Assembly (NCBI GenBank): GCA_964466055.1
Contig: CAYXLW010000008.1
Coordinates: 1-57,310, forward strand
Length of the DNA stretch: 57,310 bases
Reading direction: 5' to 3'
DNA from: CAYXLW01 sp964466055
GTDB lineage: Bacteria; Patescibacteriota; Gracilibacteria; GCA-2401425
Shown one piece after another: positions 1 through 8,190 of this stretch. The notes beneath the pieces were generated by a model, which searched no databases, was not told where the DNA came from, and saw only the letters and a program-made list of their open reading frames with translations. Position 1 is the stretch's first letter. Every line of letters starts with the position of its first letter. The position numbers and the translations under genes were made by a program.

Positions 1-50
1 TAATATGAAAATTGTCGTTTAAATTATGAATATATATCGTATAATAACCA

Positions 51-110
51 GTTGTACGAAATTCTCTTTTGTGAAAAAATAACATTAAGGAAAATTTTGC
101 CACTTTTTAT
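51..110. repeat. Left arm of inverted repeat around the Ltp gene
   Basis: This stretch matches the reverse complement of 771-826. Shared blocks are an 18-nt run TTCTCTTTTGTGAAAAAA, a CACTTTTTAT block and a GTTGTRCGA outer end. The two arms enclose exactly one gene (136-756), as a small insertion cassette would. Alignment was done by eye and the middle of the arm has gaps. Confidence 0.7.
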
Positions 111-135
111 TATTAATTTTTAAAGGAAAAAAACC

Positions 136-756
136 ATGACAAACTCAAATGAGCAGTCTCAGGGGCAGACTAAAAAGTGCCCTAAGTGCAAAGAGGATAT
201 TCAGCTTGGTGCTAAAAAGTGCAAGCATTGCGGAGCCGATTTAAGAAATTGGTTCGTAAAGCACAAAATAATTACCGGTATTTTAATTCTATTTGCGATT
301 GGCATTATCGGTAGTGCTATGGGAGGTAATAAAGAAACTTCCAACAATTCTAACAGCATTACAAGTTCAAATACTGTTCAAGAAAATAAAAACGAGCAAC
401 CAACTGAAACTCCAGAGGAAAAACCAACACCAGCTGATGACGCAACTGTTCCAGCCGAGTACAAATCTGCCCTCAACAAAGCCACTTCATATGCTAACAC
501 AATGCACATGTCAAAGCGTGGAGTTTACGACCAGTTAGTTTCAGAATATGGTGAAAAGTTTTCAGCTGAAGCTGCACAGTATGCAATAGACAATGTAAAA
601 GCTGACTGGAACGCAAATGCGCTAGCCAAAGCAAAAAACTATCAAGACACTATGAACATGTCGCCAGCCAGCATTCATGATCAACTGACTTCTGAGTATG
701 GTGAAAAATTTACGCAAGTTGAGGCAGATTACGCTATTCAACACCTTAATGACTAG
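136..756 (+). CDS. Zinc-ribbon, single-TM protein with two Ltp-type repeats
   Basis: A 206-residue membrane protein. Residues about 15-33 form a zinc ribbon (CPKC followed by CKHC). One transmembrane helix lies near 45-63, followed by a low-complexity linker rich in Thr, Asn, Glu and Pro (about 64-105). Two copies of an approximately 45-residue repeat follow (about 110-155 and 158-204), each with a pattern like ALxKAxxYxxTMxMS and a SEYGEKF core. The repeats resemble the host-cell surface-exposed lipoprotein (Ltp) family. Ltp from a Streptococcus phage blocks incoming phage DNA, so a superinfection-exclusion role is possible but inferred. Orientation is probably zinc ribbon inside, repeats outside. 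The gene is framed by inverted repeats and sits beside a restriction system. It ends in TAG. Confidence 0.75.
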   Translation: MTNSNEQSQGQTKKCPKCKEDIQLGAKKCKHCGADLRNWFVKHKIITGILILFAIGIIGSAMGGNKETSNNSNSITSSNTVQENKNEQPTETPEEKPTPADDATVPAEYKSALNKATSYANTMHMSKRGVYDQLVSEYGEKFSAEAAQYAIDNVKADWNANALAKAKNYQDTMNMSPASIHDQLTSEYGEKFTQVEADYAIQHLND

Positions 757-770
757 TATGTCGAATTGAG

Positions 771-826
771 ATAAAAAGTGCCAAAATTGAATTAGATTTT
801 TTTCACAAAAGAGAACATCGCACAAC
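771..826. repeat. Right arm of inverted repeat around the Ltp gene
   Basis: Reverse-complement partner of 51-110. Its outer end (TCGCACAAC, 818-826) is also the left arm of the hairpin repeat at 818-914, so the two repeat structures are fused or nested. The arm starts 14 nt after the Ltp stop codon. Confidence 0.7.
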
Positions 827-914
827 ACGGCATATCTGGTTTCGCTACGCTTCACCCAAATTTACTTTCCGCTACGCTTCAAGTAAACTTCAGATATCCT
901 GAAACGTTGTGCGA
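818..914. repeat. Hairpin repeat, copy 1
   Basis: Imperfect palindrome: TCGCACAAC (818-826) pairs with GTTGTGCGA (906-914) and CATATCTG (831-838) pairs with CAGATAT (891-897). The loop contains two CGCTACGCTTC motifs. A second copy with the same stems but a divergent loop lies at 7252-7347, on the other side of the restriction genes. No ORF is evident; this fills part of the 757-1111 gap. Confidence 0.75.
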
Positions 915-916
915 CA

Positions 917-990
917 TATTTTTCAATATTTTTTCTCAAATAGAAATTTTGTTGAAGAATTTAAAAAAGGAATGGAATTTTTATTTTTTT
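917..990. repeat. Left inverted repeat of the Type III RM block
   Basis: Matches the reverse complement of 7123-7196. Shared runs include a 19-nt block starting TATTTTTCAAT, the 17-nt block ATTTTGTTGAAGAATTT and a GGAATTTTTATTTTTT block, in the same order and with similar spacing. The two arms are about 6.1 kb apart and enclose mod, res and the HEPN-like gene. AT-richness inflates similarity, but three ordered long runs are hard to explain by chance. Confidence 0.7.
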
Positions 991-995
991 ATTTT

Positions 996-1023
996 AATGA
1001 GGGGGATATAATGAGGGGGATAT
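996..1023. repeat. 14-nt tandem duplication upstream of mod
   Basis: Two perfect adjacent copies of AATGAGGGGGATAT (996-1009 and 1010-1023), about 90 nt before the mod start. A TATAAT hexamer follows at 1079-1084 and could be the -10 of the RM operon; no good -35 was found. The repeat is outside the coding region, so it is not a reading-frame switch. Confidence 0.6.
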
Positions 1024-1111
1024 AAGGTGTTTTCTCCGCTCCGCTACGAAAACGATTTATTTATAAGGGGAAAACGAATATAATACAATTACTTAACTTG
1101 GATATAAAACT

Positions 1112-3625
1112 ATGGCTACTATAAACGAAAACAAATTCTACTCTGCACTTGAAAATATCTTCACAGGTGCAAATATTGAAGGTGAGAGTGGCTATGTAAA
1201 TCTTCTCAAGATTAAATCGAGTTATTACAAATTGATTTTAGAGCAATTCAAAAAAGATGTAGATAATGAGAAGATAATCACTGATTCATTCAAGGAAGAG
1301 TTTTTTGACAAGCTGTATTCTTTTTTTGAGAAATATTTTAGTGAAAGCGGAAGTGTATATTTTGTGAAAACTGCAAACTGGCAAAGAGTGTATGAACAGG
1401 TTTATACAGACAATAAAGATGTCGTCCTGTTTTGGAAAACGCACATGCTGTATTATGTGAAGTCAGATATTTTATTTCAAAGTATTGATGTAGAGATAGA
1501 AGACGAGGAAAGCAAGCAGAAATACAATTTTTATTTTGATGTAGGCAGTTTACAAGCCAAGCAAAACAATGAGAAAAAGTCTCTGGTATTTACTTTTCGT
1601 GAAATCACAGAAGAAAAAAACAGCGAAGAAGTCTTGAATGAAAAGCAAGGCAAGAAAACCTTTGTTTTTGATGTGGCGTATAGCGAAAAGGGGAACAAAA
1701 CAAAAATTGACGATCTCGTAAAGCAAACAAAAATTCCTGAACAAATCATCGAAAAGGCTTTTGCGACTTTTAGAAAACAAAGTGAGGTTGATTTCTTTAT
1801 CAACAAAAATGCCGAGAAGTTTTTGACCGAACAGCTTGATATGTATTTGCATCAAATCTTACTTCATGAAGAAAACAAGTTTGAGCAAAAAAGACTCGAT
1901 CAAATCAAGACGATCAAAATCTTTGCGAATAAAATTATTAAGTTTATTGCTCAGTTTGAGGATGAGCTGGTGAGAATTTGGAACAAGCCAAAGTTTGCCC
2001 TTGGTTCAAATTATGTGATTACGATTGATAAACTTTCAAAAGAGATACTGGAAAAAATTGCCAAGCACAAAAATCTCAAGGAACAAATCAAGGAATGGCA
2101 AGATTTAGGCATGATTGATGAAAGTTTTAATTTTGCAAAAAGAGAAGAGAAGCACAAATATTTGCCGATAGATACGAAGTATTTCAAGGACTTGGAAATG
2201 GAAATTTTAGGTTTGTTTGATGATATTGATGAGGCTTTGGATGGAAGGCTTATTCATAGTGAAAACTATCAGGCTTTGAATACTTTGTCAGAAAAATACA
2301 AAGAAAAAGTACAGTGTGTTTATATTGATCCACCGTTTAATCTTGGACAAAATGCAGACTTTGATTACAAAGTAAATTACAAAGATGCAAACTGGGCAAC
2401 GCTTTTAGAAAATAGATTAAGATTTGCTCACAAGCTCTTATCAGATACTGGAAGCATTTTTGTTAGATGTGATTATAATGGAAATTTTATTGTAAGATGT
2501 TTGCTTAATGAGATTTTTGGAAAAGAGAATTTTAGAAATGAGATAATCGTAAGCAAATCAGCCAAATTAACAGAAAAAATAAATCGTTATCATAGTGGAC
2601 ATGATTCTTTGTTTTTGTATTCCAAAAGTGATAATTATCATTTTGAAACTCAAAATAAAGAAAGAGTAAAAAGAAATTGGAGAGGAATGCATCTGCCAGG
2701 TATAAGATGGTCACCAATAAAAGAAGAATATTTAAATCTGTATTCAAAAGAAAATATTCAATATAAAAATAACAAACCTTCTACGAGAGCAAGAATTATT
2801 TTAGGTAGGGAATTATTGCCTCCTGGAGATAGACACTGGGCATTAAATCAGGAAAGTATTTTTGAGCTCGAAAAAGAAAATGGTATTATTTGGGAAAGCA
2901 ATGAACCTAAATCATTAGAAGGAAGTGAACAAAAATTAACGGATAATTGGACGGATTGGGTAGGATATTCATCAGATTGGGGATTTTCTACAGAGAATCA
3001 TGAAAAAGTCTTAGAAAGGTCTATTCAAACAGCAACACAAGGAAATGATCTTGTTTTAGATTTCTTTGCAGGAAGTGCAACAACACAAGCAGTATCTCAA
3101 AAATTTGGCAGAAAATGGCTTGGAGTAGAAATGGGGGATCAATTTTTTAATGTAGATTTACCAAGACTTAAACAGGTTATTTTTGGAAAACAGAGTGGGA
3201 TAAGCAAAGATTTAAAGGAAAAATATAAAGGTGGTGGGTTTTTCAAATACTACTCCCTCGAACAATACGAAGACACACTCCGCAATATGCAATACAAAGA
3301 CTACAATCAAAACACTCTTTTTGCGACCGAAAAGAAAACCTTTGAGCAATATGTCTTTTATGCCGATCAAAAATTTGCTCATGTCTTGGAAGTAAACAAA
3401 GAAAAATTAGAAATAGATTTTGACAAACTCTATCCAAATATTGACTTTGCCGAGACAATCTCAAACCTGCTCGGAATGCCGATCAAAAAAATCACAAAAA
3501 CAAGTGTCGTTCTTCAAGACGGAGAAAGCGAAAGAGAGATTAAGACAAATTATAAAAATATGAATAGTGAAGAGAAACTGGCTTTTTTGAGGTTACTCAA
3601 ACCTTTGCTTTGGTGGGGAAATTAA
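1112..3625 (+). CDS. Type III restriction-modification DNA methyltransferase (Mod)
   Basis: An 837-residue site-specific DNA methyltransferase. The catalytic motif DPPF (in YIDPPFNLG) lies near residue 405 and the SAM-binding motif FAGSATT near 652. This order, catalytic before SAM-binding, is the beta class typical of Type III Mod subunits and fits N6-adenine methylation. The variable segment between the motifs (about 470-620) is the likely target-recognition region. An N-terminal extension of about 350 residues is rich in Lys and Glu; its function is unknown. res follows after 23 nt, so the two are probably co-transcribed. No simple repeats that could cause phase variation were seen inside the gene. 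Confidence 0.92.
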   Translation: MATINENKFYSALENIFTGANIEGESGYVNLLKIKSSYYKLILEQFKKDVDNEKIITDSFKEEFFDKLYSFFEKYFSESGSVYFVKTANWQRVYEQVYTDNKDVVLFWKTHMLYYVKSDILFQSIDVEIEDEESKQKYNFYFDVGSLQAKQNNEKKSLVFTFREITEEKNSEEVLNEKQGKKTFVFDVAYSEKGNKTKIDDLVKQTKIPEQIIEKAFATFRKQSEVDFFINKNAEKFLTEQLDMYLHQILLHEENKFEQKRLDQIKTIKIFANKIIKFIAQFEDELVRIWNKPKFALGSNYVITIDKLSKEILEKIAKHKNLKEQIKEWQDLGMIDESFNFAKREEKHKYLPIDTKYFKDLEMEILGLFDDIDEALDGRLIHSENYQALNTLSEKYKEKVQCVYIDPPFNLGQNADFDYKVNYKDANWATLLENRLRFAHKLLSDTGSIFVRCDYNGNFIVRCLLNEIFGKENFRNEIIVSKSAKLTEKINRYHSGHDSLFLYSKSDNYHFETQNKERVKRNWRGMHLPGIRWSPIKEEYLNLYSKENIQYKNNKPSTRARIILGRELLPPGDRHWALNQESIFELEKENGIIWESNEPKSLEGSEQKLTDNWTDWVGYSSDWGFSTENHEKVLERSIQTATQGNDLVLDFFAGSATTQAVSQKFGRKWLGVEMGDQFFNVDLPRLKQVIFGKQSGISKDLKEKYKGGGFFKYYSLEQYEDTLRNMQYKDYNQNTLFATEKKTFEQYVFYADQKFAHVLEVNKEKLEIDFDKLYPNIDFAETISNLLGMPIKKITKTSVVLQDGESEREIKTNYKNMNSEEKLAFLRLLKPLLWWGN

Positions 3626-3648
3626 TTTAAAACTTGCAGAATTAACTT

Positions 3649-6483
3649 ATGAAAAATACTTTAGAAAAAATTATCGAAGAAAAAAGCTATGACGATCTTG
3701 GATTGTGGTGCTTGCCAAACCTTGCCAAATTTTCAGAAATTAAAACACTTTATGAATACCAAAGAAACGCCCTTAAAAATATAACCAAAGTCTTACATTT
3801 ATATTTTGAATCAGAAGACGGAAAGAAGGCTTTATTTGAAGAATACAAAAAACATGGACTTGATAATAAAGATTATGCCGTTGAGAAGTTTTTATCTCGT
3901 ACAGATAAACAAAATGGCTTAATAAACAAAAGATTTTCTTTTTTTCAAAACCATTTCCGAACGCTTGGAAGCTATGACGAAGAGCATATTTCAGGAAGTA
4001 ATTTCTTAAATCGTGCTTGCTTTTGGATGGCGACAGGAAGCGGAAAAAGTCTTGTTTTGATTAAAACTATTGAGCTTTTGGATTATCTAATGAGTCAAGG
4101 ACTGATACCAAAAAAAGAAATAATGCTTTTACTTCCTCGTGAAGACCTGATCAAGCAATTTACCAAAGAAATTGAAAGTTTTAATAAAAGCAAAGAAAGA
4201 AAAATTGAGCTGGTAAACTTAAAAGATTATGAAGATGACAAACAGGGATTTGCTTTTGATTATAGTATTAAGGTTTATTATTACAGAAGCGACCTCATAA
4301 GAGACGAGAGAAAAGAAAATATCCTTGATTATCGAAGCTATGAAAATAATGGTGATTGGTATGTATTTTTAGACGAAGCACACAGAGGAAGTAAAGAAGA
4401 TTCACTCATGCAAGATTATGTCGCTATTCTTTCAAAGAATGGATTTTTATTTAATTTCTCAGCGACTTTCACCGATAGCATTGACTATGTTACGACTTGC
4501 TTCAATTTTAATCTCGAAAAATTCATATTGGCAGGATATGGCAAAAATCTTTATTTGAGTAATTCATATTTTGACTTTACCAAAGACAAAGATGATTTCT
4601 CGGAAAGAGATAAACAAAAACAGGTTTTAAAATCCTTGATCGTGTTTAGCTTTGTCAAAAAAGCAAAAAATGAGCAAACCTATCATCATCCTTTACTCAT
4701 AACGCTCGTAAATTCTATCAATACCGATGATGCGGATTTACTTTTATTTTTCAAAAAATTAGAAGAAATAGCGAGTGGGAAAATTGATGAAAAACTCTTT
4801 ACAGAAACCAAAGAAGAGATTTTGAATGATCTAAGAAATCATAAATCTTTTGTTTTTGGCGATGAAGTATTGGATTTTGATCTAAATATTGTAGAAAAGA
4901 TCACGCAAAAGAATATATTTGAGCAAGTCTTTAATGCTTCGAATTATGGGAAAATAGAGATATTGGAAGGCGAAAAAGGCAAAGAAATAGTTTTAAAACT
5001 TGAAACCAGTGAAAAGCCTTTTGCACTCATTAAAATCGGAGATGCAAAGAAATTTCAAAGAGAACAACTTGGAAGTAATTATACCTTTATCACAAGCTTT
5101 GATTCTAAAAAATACTTTGAACATATCAATAAAAGCGAAGATATAAATCTATTACTTGGAAGTAGAAGTTTTTATGAAGGTTGGGATTCAAATCGTCCAA
5201 ATGTGATTAATATGATTAATATTGGGAAAAAGGATGCAAAGAAGTTTGTTTTGCAGGGAATAGGAAGAGGGATAAGAATCGAGCCACACAAAGGCGAACG
5301 AAAAAGACTACCTCAAAATCATGCAGATAAAAATGTATTACTTGAAACCTTGTTTGTATTTGCGACTGACAAGAACGCAGTCAAAGCAATTATAGAGACA
5401 GTAGAAAATGAAAAAGACACAGACGAGGTGGAAATATCACTTTTTGAGAATCAAAATAAACCCTTTGATCTTCTTATTCCTGTCTATAAAGAAGAGGAAG
5501 CTAGAGGGAAAATTTCAAAATTTAATATTGAAAAAGAGAGCTTAGAGCGATTTGAAAATTACATACATTCTTTTGATATTGATACTTTGCTTGCCAAAAC
5601 AGCCATATCTCAAAAAGACCTTGAATTTTTGTTAAATGAAATTGAAAACAAGAATCTTTTTCAAATAAAAGAAGAAAATGTTTATAGCGATATGGATTTG
5701 CTTTTGCAAAGAATCACAAATCATATTTCTGTAAAAAATAAGGTTGTCTCAGGTATAAAGGAAGTAACCGACGAAATAATCCATTTCAAACATATCAAAG
5801 TAGTAAATTTTAGTGATGAAGAAATTGGATCATTCAAGGATAAAATTCAGAAAGTGAAAGATTTTGAAGCAATAGACAAAAAAGAAATTGCACTCAAGTT
5901 TGCAAAAGGAGAAATCGATGAAAAAGAGTTTAACAATCGAGTAAATGCGACAAGTGAAGAGTCTTTCAAAGACCTGAAAATCAAAAAAATTGCAGAGCAT
6001 TATTATTTACCTCTCATCTATTCAGATGAAGAAAAGGTAGAATATATCAAGCACATTATCGAAGTGAAAAGCGAAGTAACTTTTATTAAAAATTTAGAAA
6101 AACATATCAAAGAAAACAAGCCTGATTGCGAATGGATGTTTAGTAAGATAGACCAAAGTCTTGATACTTTTCACATTCCGTACTTTTACAAGAAAGATAA
6201 TATTTATCGAAAATTCTTTCCTGATTTTATTTTTTGGATTAAAAAAGGAAATGAATACAAAATCATTTTCATTGATCCAAAAGGTACAAGCAATGCAGAT
6301 TATCAAAATAAAGTTGATGAATTTGAAAAGCTGTTTTTAGAAAATGGAAAATCTAAAACCTTTGAGTACAAAAAATTTGAAATAACTTTTGATTTAAAAC
6401 TTGTTGCTCAAGATGTGAACACAGTAAGTGATAAATATGATAAGTATTGGTTTGGAAATGAAGATTTTAACTTTTTGGGATAA
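3649..6483 (+). CDS. Type III restriction endonuclease subunit (Res)
   Basis: A 944-residue helicase-nuclease partner of Mod. Walker A is ATGSGKS (about 128-134), Walker B is LDEAH (241-245), a SATFTD motif III follows, and motif VI is QGIGRGIRIE (near 537). The C-terminus carries a PD-(D/E)xK-like nuclease motif: FPDFIFW near 857, then FIDPKG near 876, with Asp-Pro-Lys where Glu-x-Lys is often seen. All helicase motifs look intact, so the enzyme is probably active with Mod. It ends in TAA, and the next gene starts 2 nt later. Confidence 0.92.
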   Translation: MKNTLEKIIEEKSYDDLGLWCLPNLAKFSEIKTLYEYQRNALKNITKVLHLYFESEDGKKALFEEYKKHGLDNKDYAVEKFLSRTDKQNGLINKRFSFFQNHFRTLGSYDEEHISGSNFLNRACFWMATGSGKSLVLIKTIELLDYLMSQGLIPKKEIMLLLPREDLIKQFTKEIESFNKSKERKIELVNLKDYEDDKQGFAFDYSIKVYYYRSDLIRDERKENILDYRSYENNGDWYVFLDEAHRGSKEDSLMQDYVAILSKNGFLFNFSATFTDSIDYVTTCFNFNLEKFILAGYGKNLYLSNSYFDFTKDKDDFSERDKQKQVLKSLIVFSFVKKAKNEQTYHHPLLITLVNSINTDDADLLLFFKKLEEIASGKIDEKLFTETKEEILNDLRNHKSFVFGDEVLDFDLNIVEKITQKNIFEQVFNASNYGKIEILEGEKGKEIVLKLETSEKPFALIKIGDAKKFQREQLGSNYTFITSFDSKKYFEHINKSEDINLLLGSRSFYEGWDSNRPNVINMINIGKKDAKKFVLQGIGRGIRIEPHKGERKRLPQNHADKNVLLETLFVFATDKNAVKAIIETVENEKDTDEVEISLFENQNKPFDLLIPVYKEEEARGKISKFNIEKESLERFENYIHSFDIDTLLAKTAISQKDLEFLLNEIENKNLFQIKEENVYSDMDLLLQRITNHISVKNKVVSGIKEVTDEIIHFKHIKVVNFSDEEIGSFKDKIQKVKDFEAIDKKEIALKFAKGEIDEKEFNNRVNATSEESFKDLKIKKIAEHYYLPLIYSDEEKVEYIKHIIEVKSEVTFIKNLEKHIKENKPDCEWMFSKIDQSLDTFHIPYFYKKDNIYRKFFPDFIFWIKKGNEYKIIFIDPKGTSNADYQNKVDEFEKLFLENGKSKTFEYKKFEITFDLKLVAQDVNTVSDKYDKYWFGNEDFNFLG

Positions 6484-6485
6484 TT

Positions 6486-7070
6486 ATGAAATACACAAAA
6501 ACTCAAATAGATGAATATTTTAGCGATTATATCAAAGCAAATGAACAAGCTATAAAGTCTCGTTTGGAATTTTTGCTTGAACATTACACAGAACAAGATC
6601 AAGTAATTTCTCCAGATGTTTATTATTGTTTTAAAGAAGCAAGACATACATATATGATGGGAGATTTTGTCGCTTGTATTATTATGTGTGCTGTAGTATT
6701 GGAAAGACGATTAGCTAAGCTATTAGAATTTCCTGTCTATGATCCAACAGATGAAAAATCAGCATTATCTGAAACAGGATATAAAATCTTGAAACCTGCT
6801 TTTGAAAAAAACATCATAAACCAAAAAATGTTTAAAGAATTAGAAAAATTATTTGAATTGAGAAATAATTATGTTCATGGAGTAAGTAAAGAAAATCCAA
6901 AAGATAAAAAATGAACAAGACCACAAATGAAAGATCCGATAAAACATGCTTTTGTATGTACAGATAAAGACTATGGAAAGGAATTAGAAGACGATGCACA
7001 ATTTGCTATTAAAATATTATTTAGAGCTTGGGAAGAATTACATTATTCAAAATTAAACTATCACAAATAA
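6486..7070 (+). pseudogene. HEPN-like protein linked to Type III RM, interrupted by in-frame TGA
   Basis: The conventional reading stops at TGA 6912-6914 after 142 residues. The same frame then stays open for 51 more codons to TAA at 7068-7070, and the extension reads as ordinary protein, ending in an amphipathic helix around RAWEELHYSK. The likely complete product is about 194 residues. Residues near 131-136 read RNNYVH, matching the R-x4-H signature of HEPN domains; the region also resembles DUF4145-type partners of restriction systems. It follows res by 2 nt. The TGA may be a nonsense mutation (for example from TGG or GGA), a readthrough codon or a sequencing error. Recoding is unlikely because TGA terminates other genes here. 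Family assignment is moderate. Confidence 0.6.
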
Positions 7071-7122
7071 GGTGTTTTTCTTTTTCCAATTCACCCCTAA
7101 CCCCTCTTGGAAAAAGAAAAAC

Positions 7123-7196
7123 GAAAAAATAAAAATTCCAAATAATGATAAAATTCTTCAACAAAATAATAAGGAATGAAAAAATATTGAAAAATA
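7123..7196. repeat. Right inverted repeat of the Type III RM block
   Basis: Reverse-complement partner of 917-990 (see there). It starts about 50 nt after the extended stop of the HEPN-like gene. This arm and the adjacent hairpin repeat fill part of the gene-free stretch 7071-7643. Confidence 0.7.
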
Positions 7197-7251
7197 CGCT
7201 TCGGGGTCGTTGCACTTGATTTTCTTCCGTTAACACTACAGAAAATCACCC

Positions 7252-7347
7252 TCGCACAACACAGTATATCTGGCTCGCTCCTGCCGTCGCTCGACCCATA
7301 TTTGCCTCCGTTTCACTACGGCAAACATCAGATATACTGAAACGTTG
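7252..7347. repeat. Hairpin repeat, copy 2 (right stem cut)
   Basis: Same family as 818-914: TCGCACAAC at 7252-7260, TATATCTG at 7265-7272 and CAGATATA at 7329-7336, then CTGAAACGTTG. The last part of the right stem (TGCGA in copy 1) is missing and replaced by CCCCAAAA, the start of an IS-end-like motif. This suggests an insertion or deletion event at that exact point. Confidence 0.7.
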
Positions 7348-7375
7348 CCCCAAAAATAAAACAGAAAGTTAAGGT
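7346..7375. mobile_element. IS-end-like motif (scar)
   Basis: CCCCAAAAATAAAACAGAAAG followed by TTAAGG. Similar motifs occur at 15779-15825, 20897-20920 (reverse complement) and 25968-26010. The CCCCAAAAnnnnAGACA pattern resembles terminal repeats of IS3-like elements, which is inference. No transposase gene is present here. Confidence 0.4.
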
Positions 7376-7380
7376 AAGAT

Positions 7381-7643
7381 TCTCAATTACACCCTTAGAG
7401 GGAATAAGGTACTAGAACCCCTGTATTTTAAGCCCAAAACGCTTATTTTTTGAGTGTGTTTATCAAGAAATAATAGGACATAAAAATATTTTACTACCGC
7501 CCCTTCTCCATAGGTACAAGAGTCTATAACCTTTTTTAATAAGAATGGTATAAACAAGGGATTTAAAAAACAAAAAACACTCAAAAGTTCGAGTGTCCCT
7601 TCTCCTTAGGTATGCGGGTCATAGGGCAGAATGATGCCCCTTC
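7381..7643 (-). repeat. tRNA-trailing repeat R1
   Basis: Read on the minus strand, this is the 3' flank of tRNA-Gln and is similar over about 260 nt to the 3' flank of tRNA-Glu (R2, 15038 onward). Shared pieces in order: an AGGGGCAT...TGCCCTATGAC stem-loop just after the tRNA, a CACTCGAACTTTTGAGTG terminator, AAATCCCTTGTTT, GGGGCGxTA, and CTTAAAATAYAGGGGT. Its distal half also matches R3 (20571 onward) in GTAGTAAAATATTTTT. No ORF is supported. Confidence 0.7.
7571..7598 (-). terminator. Intrinsic terminator after tRNA-Gln
   Basis: On the minus strand ACACTC pairs with GAGTGT around the loop GAACTTTT and is followed by a T-run. The same hairpin follows tRNA-Glu. Confidence 0.75.
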
Positions 7644-7718
7644 TGGCTGGGGTGGTAGGATTCGAACCTACGAATAACGGAGTCAAAGTCCGCTGCCTTA
7701 CCACTTGGCGACACCCCA
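7644..7718 (-). tRNA. tRNA-Gln (anticodon TTG)
   Basis: 75 nt with encoded CCA. The acceptor stem TGGGGTG/CACCCCA is fully paired. The anticodon stem GCGGA/TCCGT encloses the loop CTTTGAC, giving anticodon TTG. The T-loop TTCGAAT is standard. It is the boundary between the RM accessory block and the core genes. Confidence 0.97.
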
Positions 7719-7741
7719 ACAATTAACACTAAAGCTGTCGG

Positions 7742-7770
7742 ATTTTACTTAAGATGACCTCTTTAGACAA
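7742..7770 (-). promoter_or_regulatory. Promoter of tRNA-Gln
   Basis: On the minus strand TTGTCT (7770-7765) and TAAAAT (7747-7742) are separated by 17 nt, ending 24 nt before the tRNA. Confidence 0.55.
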
Positions 7771-7846
7771 GAGAAAGTTTAACACAAAGAAATGTATTTA
7801 GTTTTTAATCAATAAATGTACAATACCATTGTTTTAAAATAAAATA

Positions 7847-8182
7847 ATGGAACTTCTCTCAGACATCTTAAAATTAAGTCTCAAAAAACATGGATTAGGA
7901 GAATCTGCATTTGCATCCATGCTAATTAATAGAGCAAATCAAATTATAAGAGAAGAGCTAGGAACATTAGCAATTAAAAATATTCGGGTAAAAAAGATAG
8001 AAAAAAAAATTATATATATAGAAATCACAAAGCCTGCATGGGCACAGGAATTTCATTTTTTTAGACATGAATTTTTAAATAAAATTCGAGAATCTTTTCC
8101 TAAAAAACAAATTTTAGATATTCGTATAAAAATAATCGGAAGAGAAGATTTATACGATACAGTTCAACAATTTGGTAAATAA
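7847..8182 (+). CDS. DUF721 (DciA-like) protein
   Basis: A 111-residue protein resembling the DUF721/DciA family, whose members in other bacteria help load the replicative helicase. It has an N-terminal helical part with GESAFASMLINRA and a C-terminal KH-like part where Trp-Ala-Gln-Glu and a QILDIRIKI strand stand out. Eight nt separate it from the Mur ligase gene, so it probably begins the 7847-10226 operon. Family call is moderate; the helicase-loading role is inferred from relatives. Confidence 0.65.
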   Translation: MELLSDILKLSLKKHGLGESAFASMLINRANQIIREELGTLAIKNIRVKKIEKKIIYIEITKPAWAQEFHFFRHEFLNKIRESFPKKQILDIRIKIIGREDLYDTVQQFGK

Positions 8183-8190
8183 TAAAATAT

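Noticed and set aside
1112..3625. Phase-variable Type III mod gene
   Set aside because: No homopolymer or short tandem repeat tract able to shift the frame was seen in the coding region; the 14-nt duplication is upstream.
6912..6914. Selenocysteine codon in the HEPN-like gene
   Set aside because: No SECIS-like hairpin is obvious directly downstream, HEPN proteins are not known selenoproteins, and no selenocysteine genes are in the window.
7071..7643. CRISPR array
   Set aside because: Repeats here are two hairpins and inverted arms, not regularly spaced direct repeats with unique spacers; no cas genes are present.
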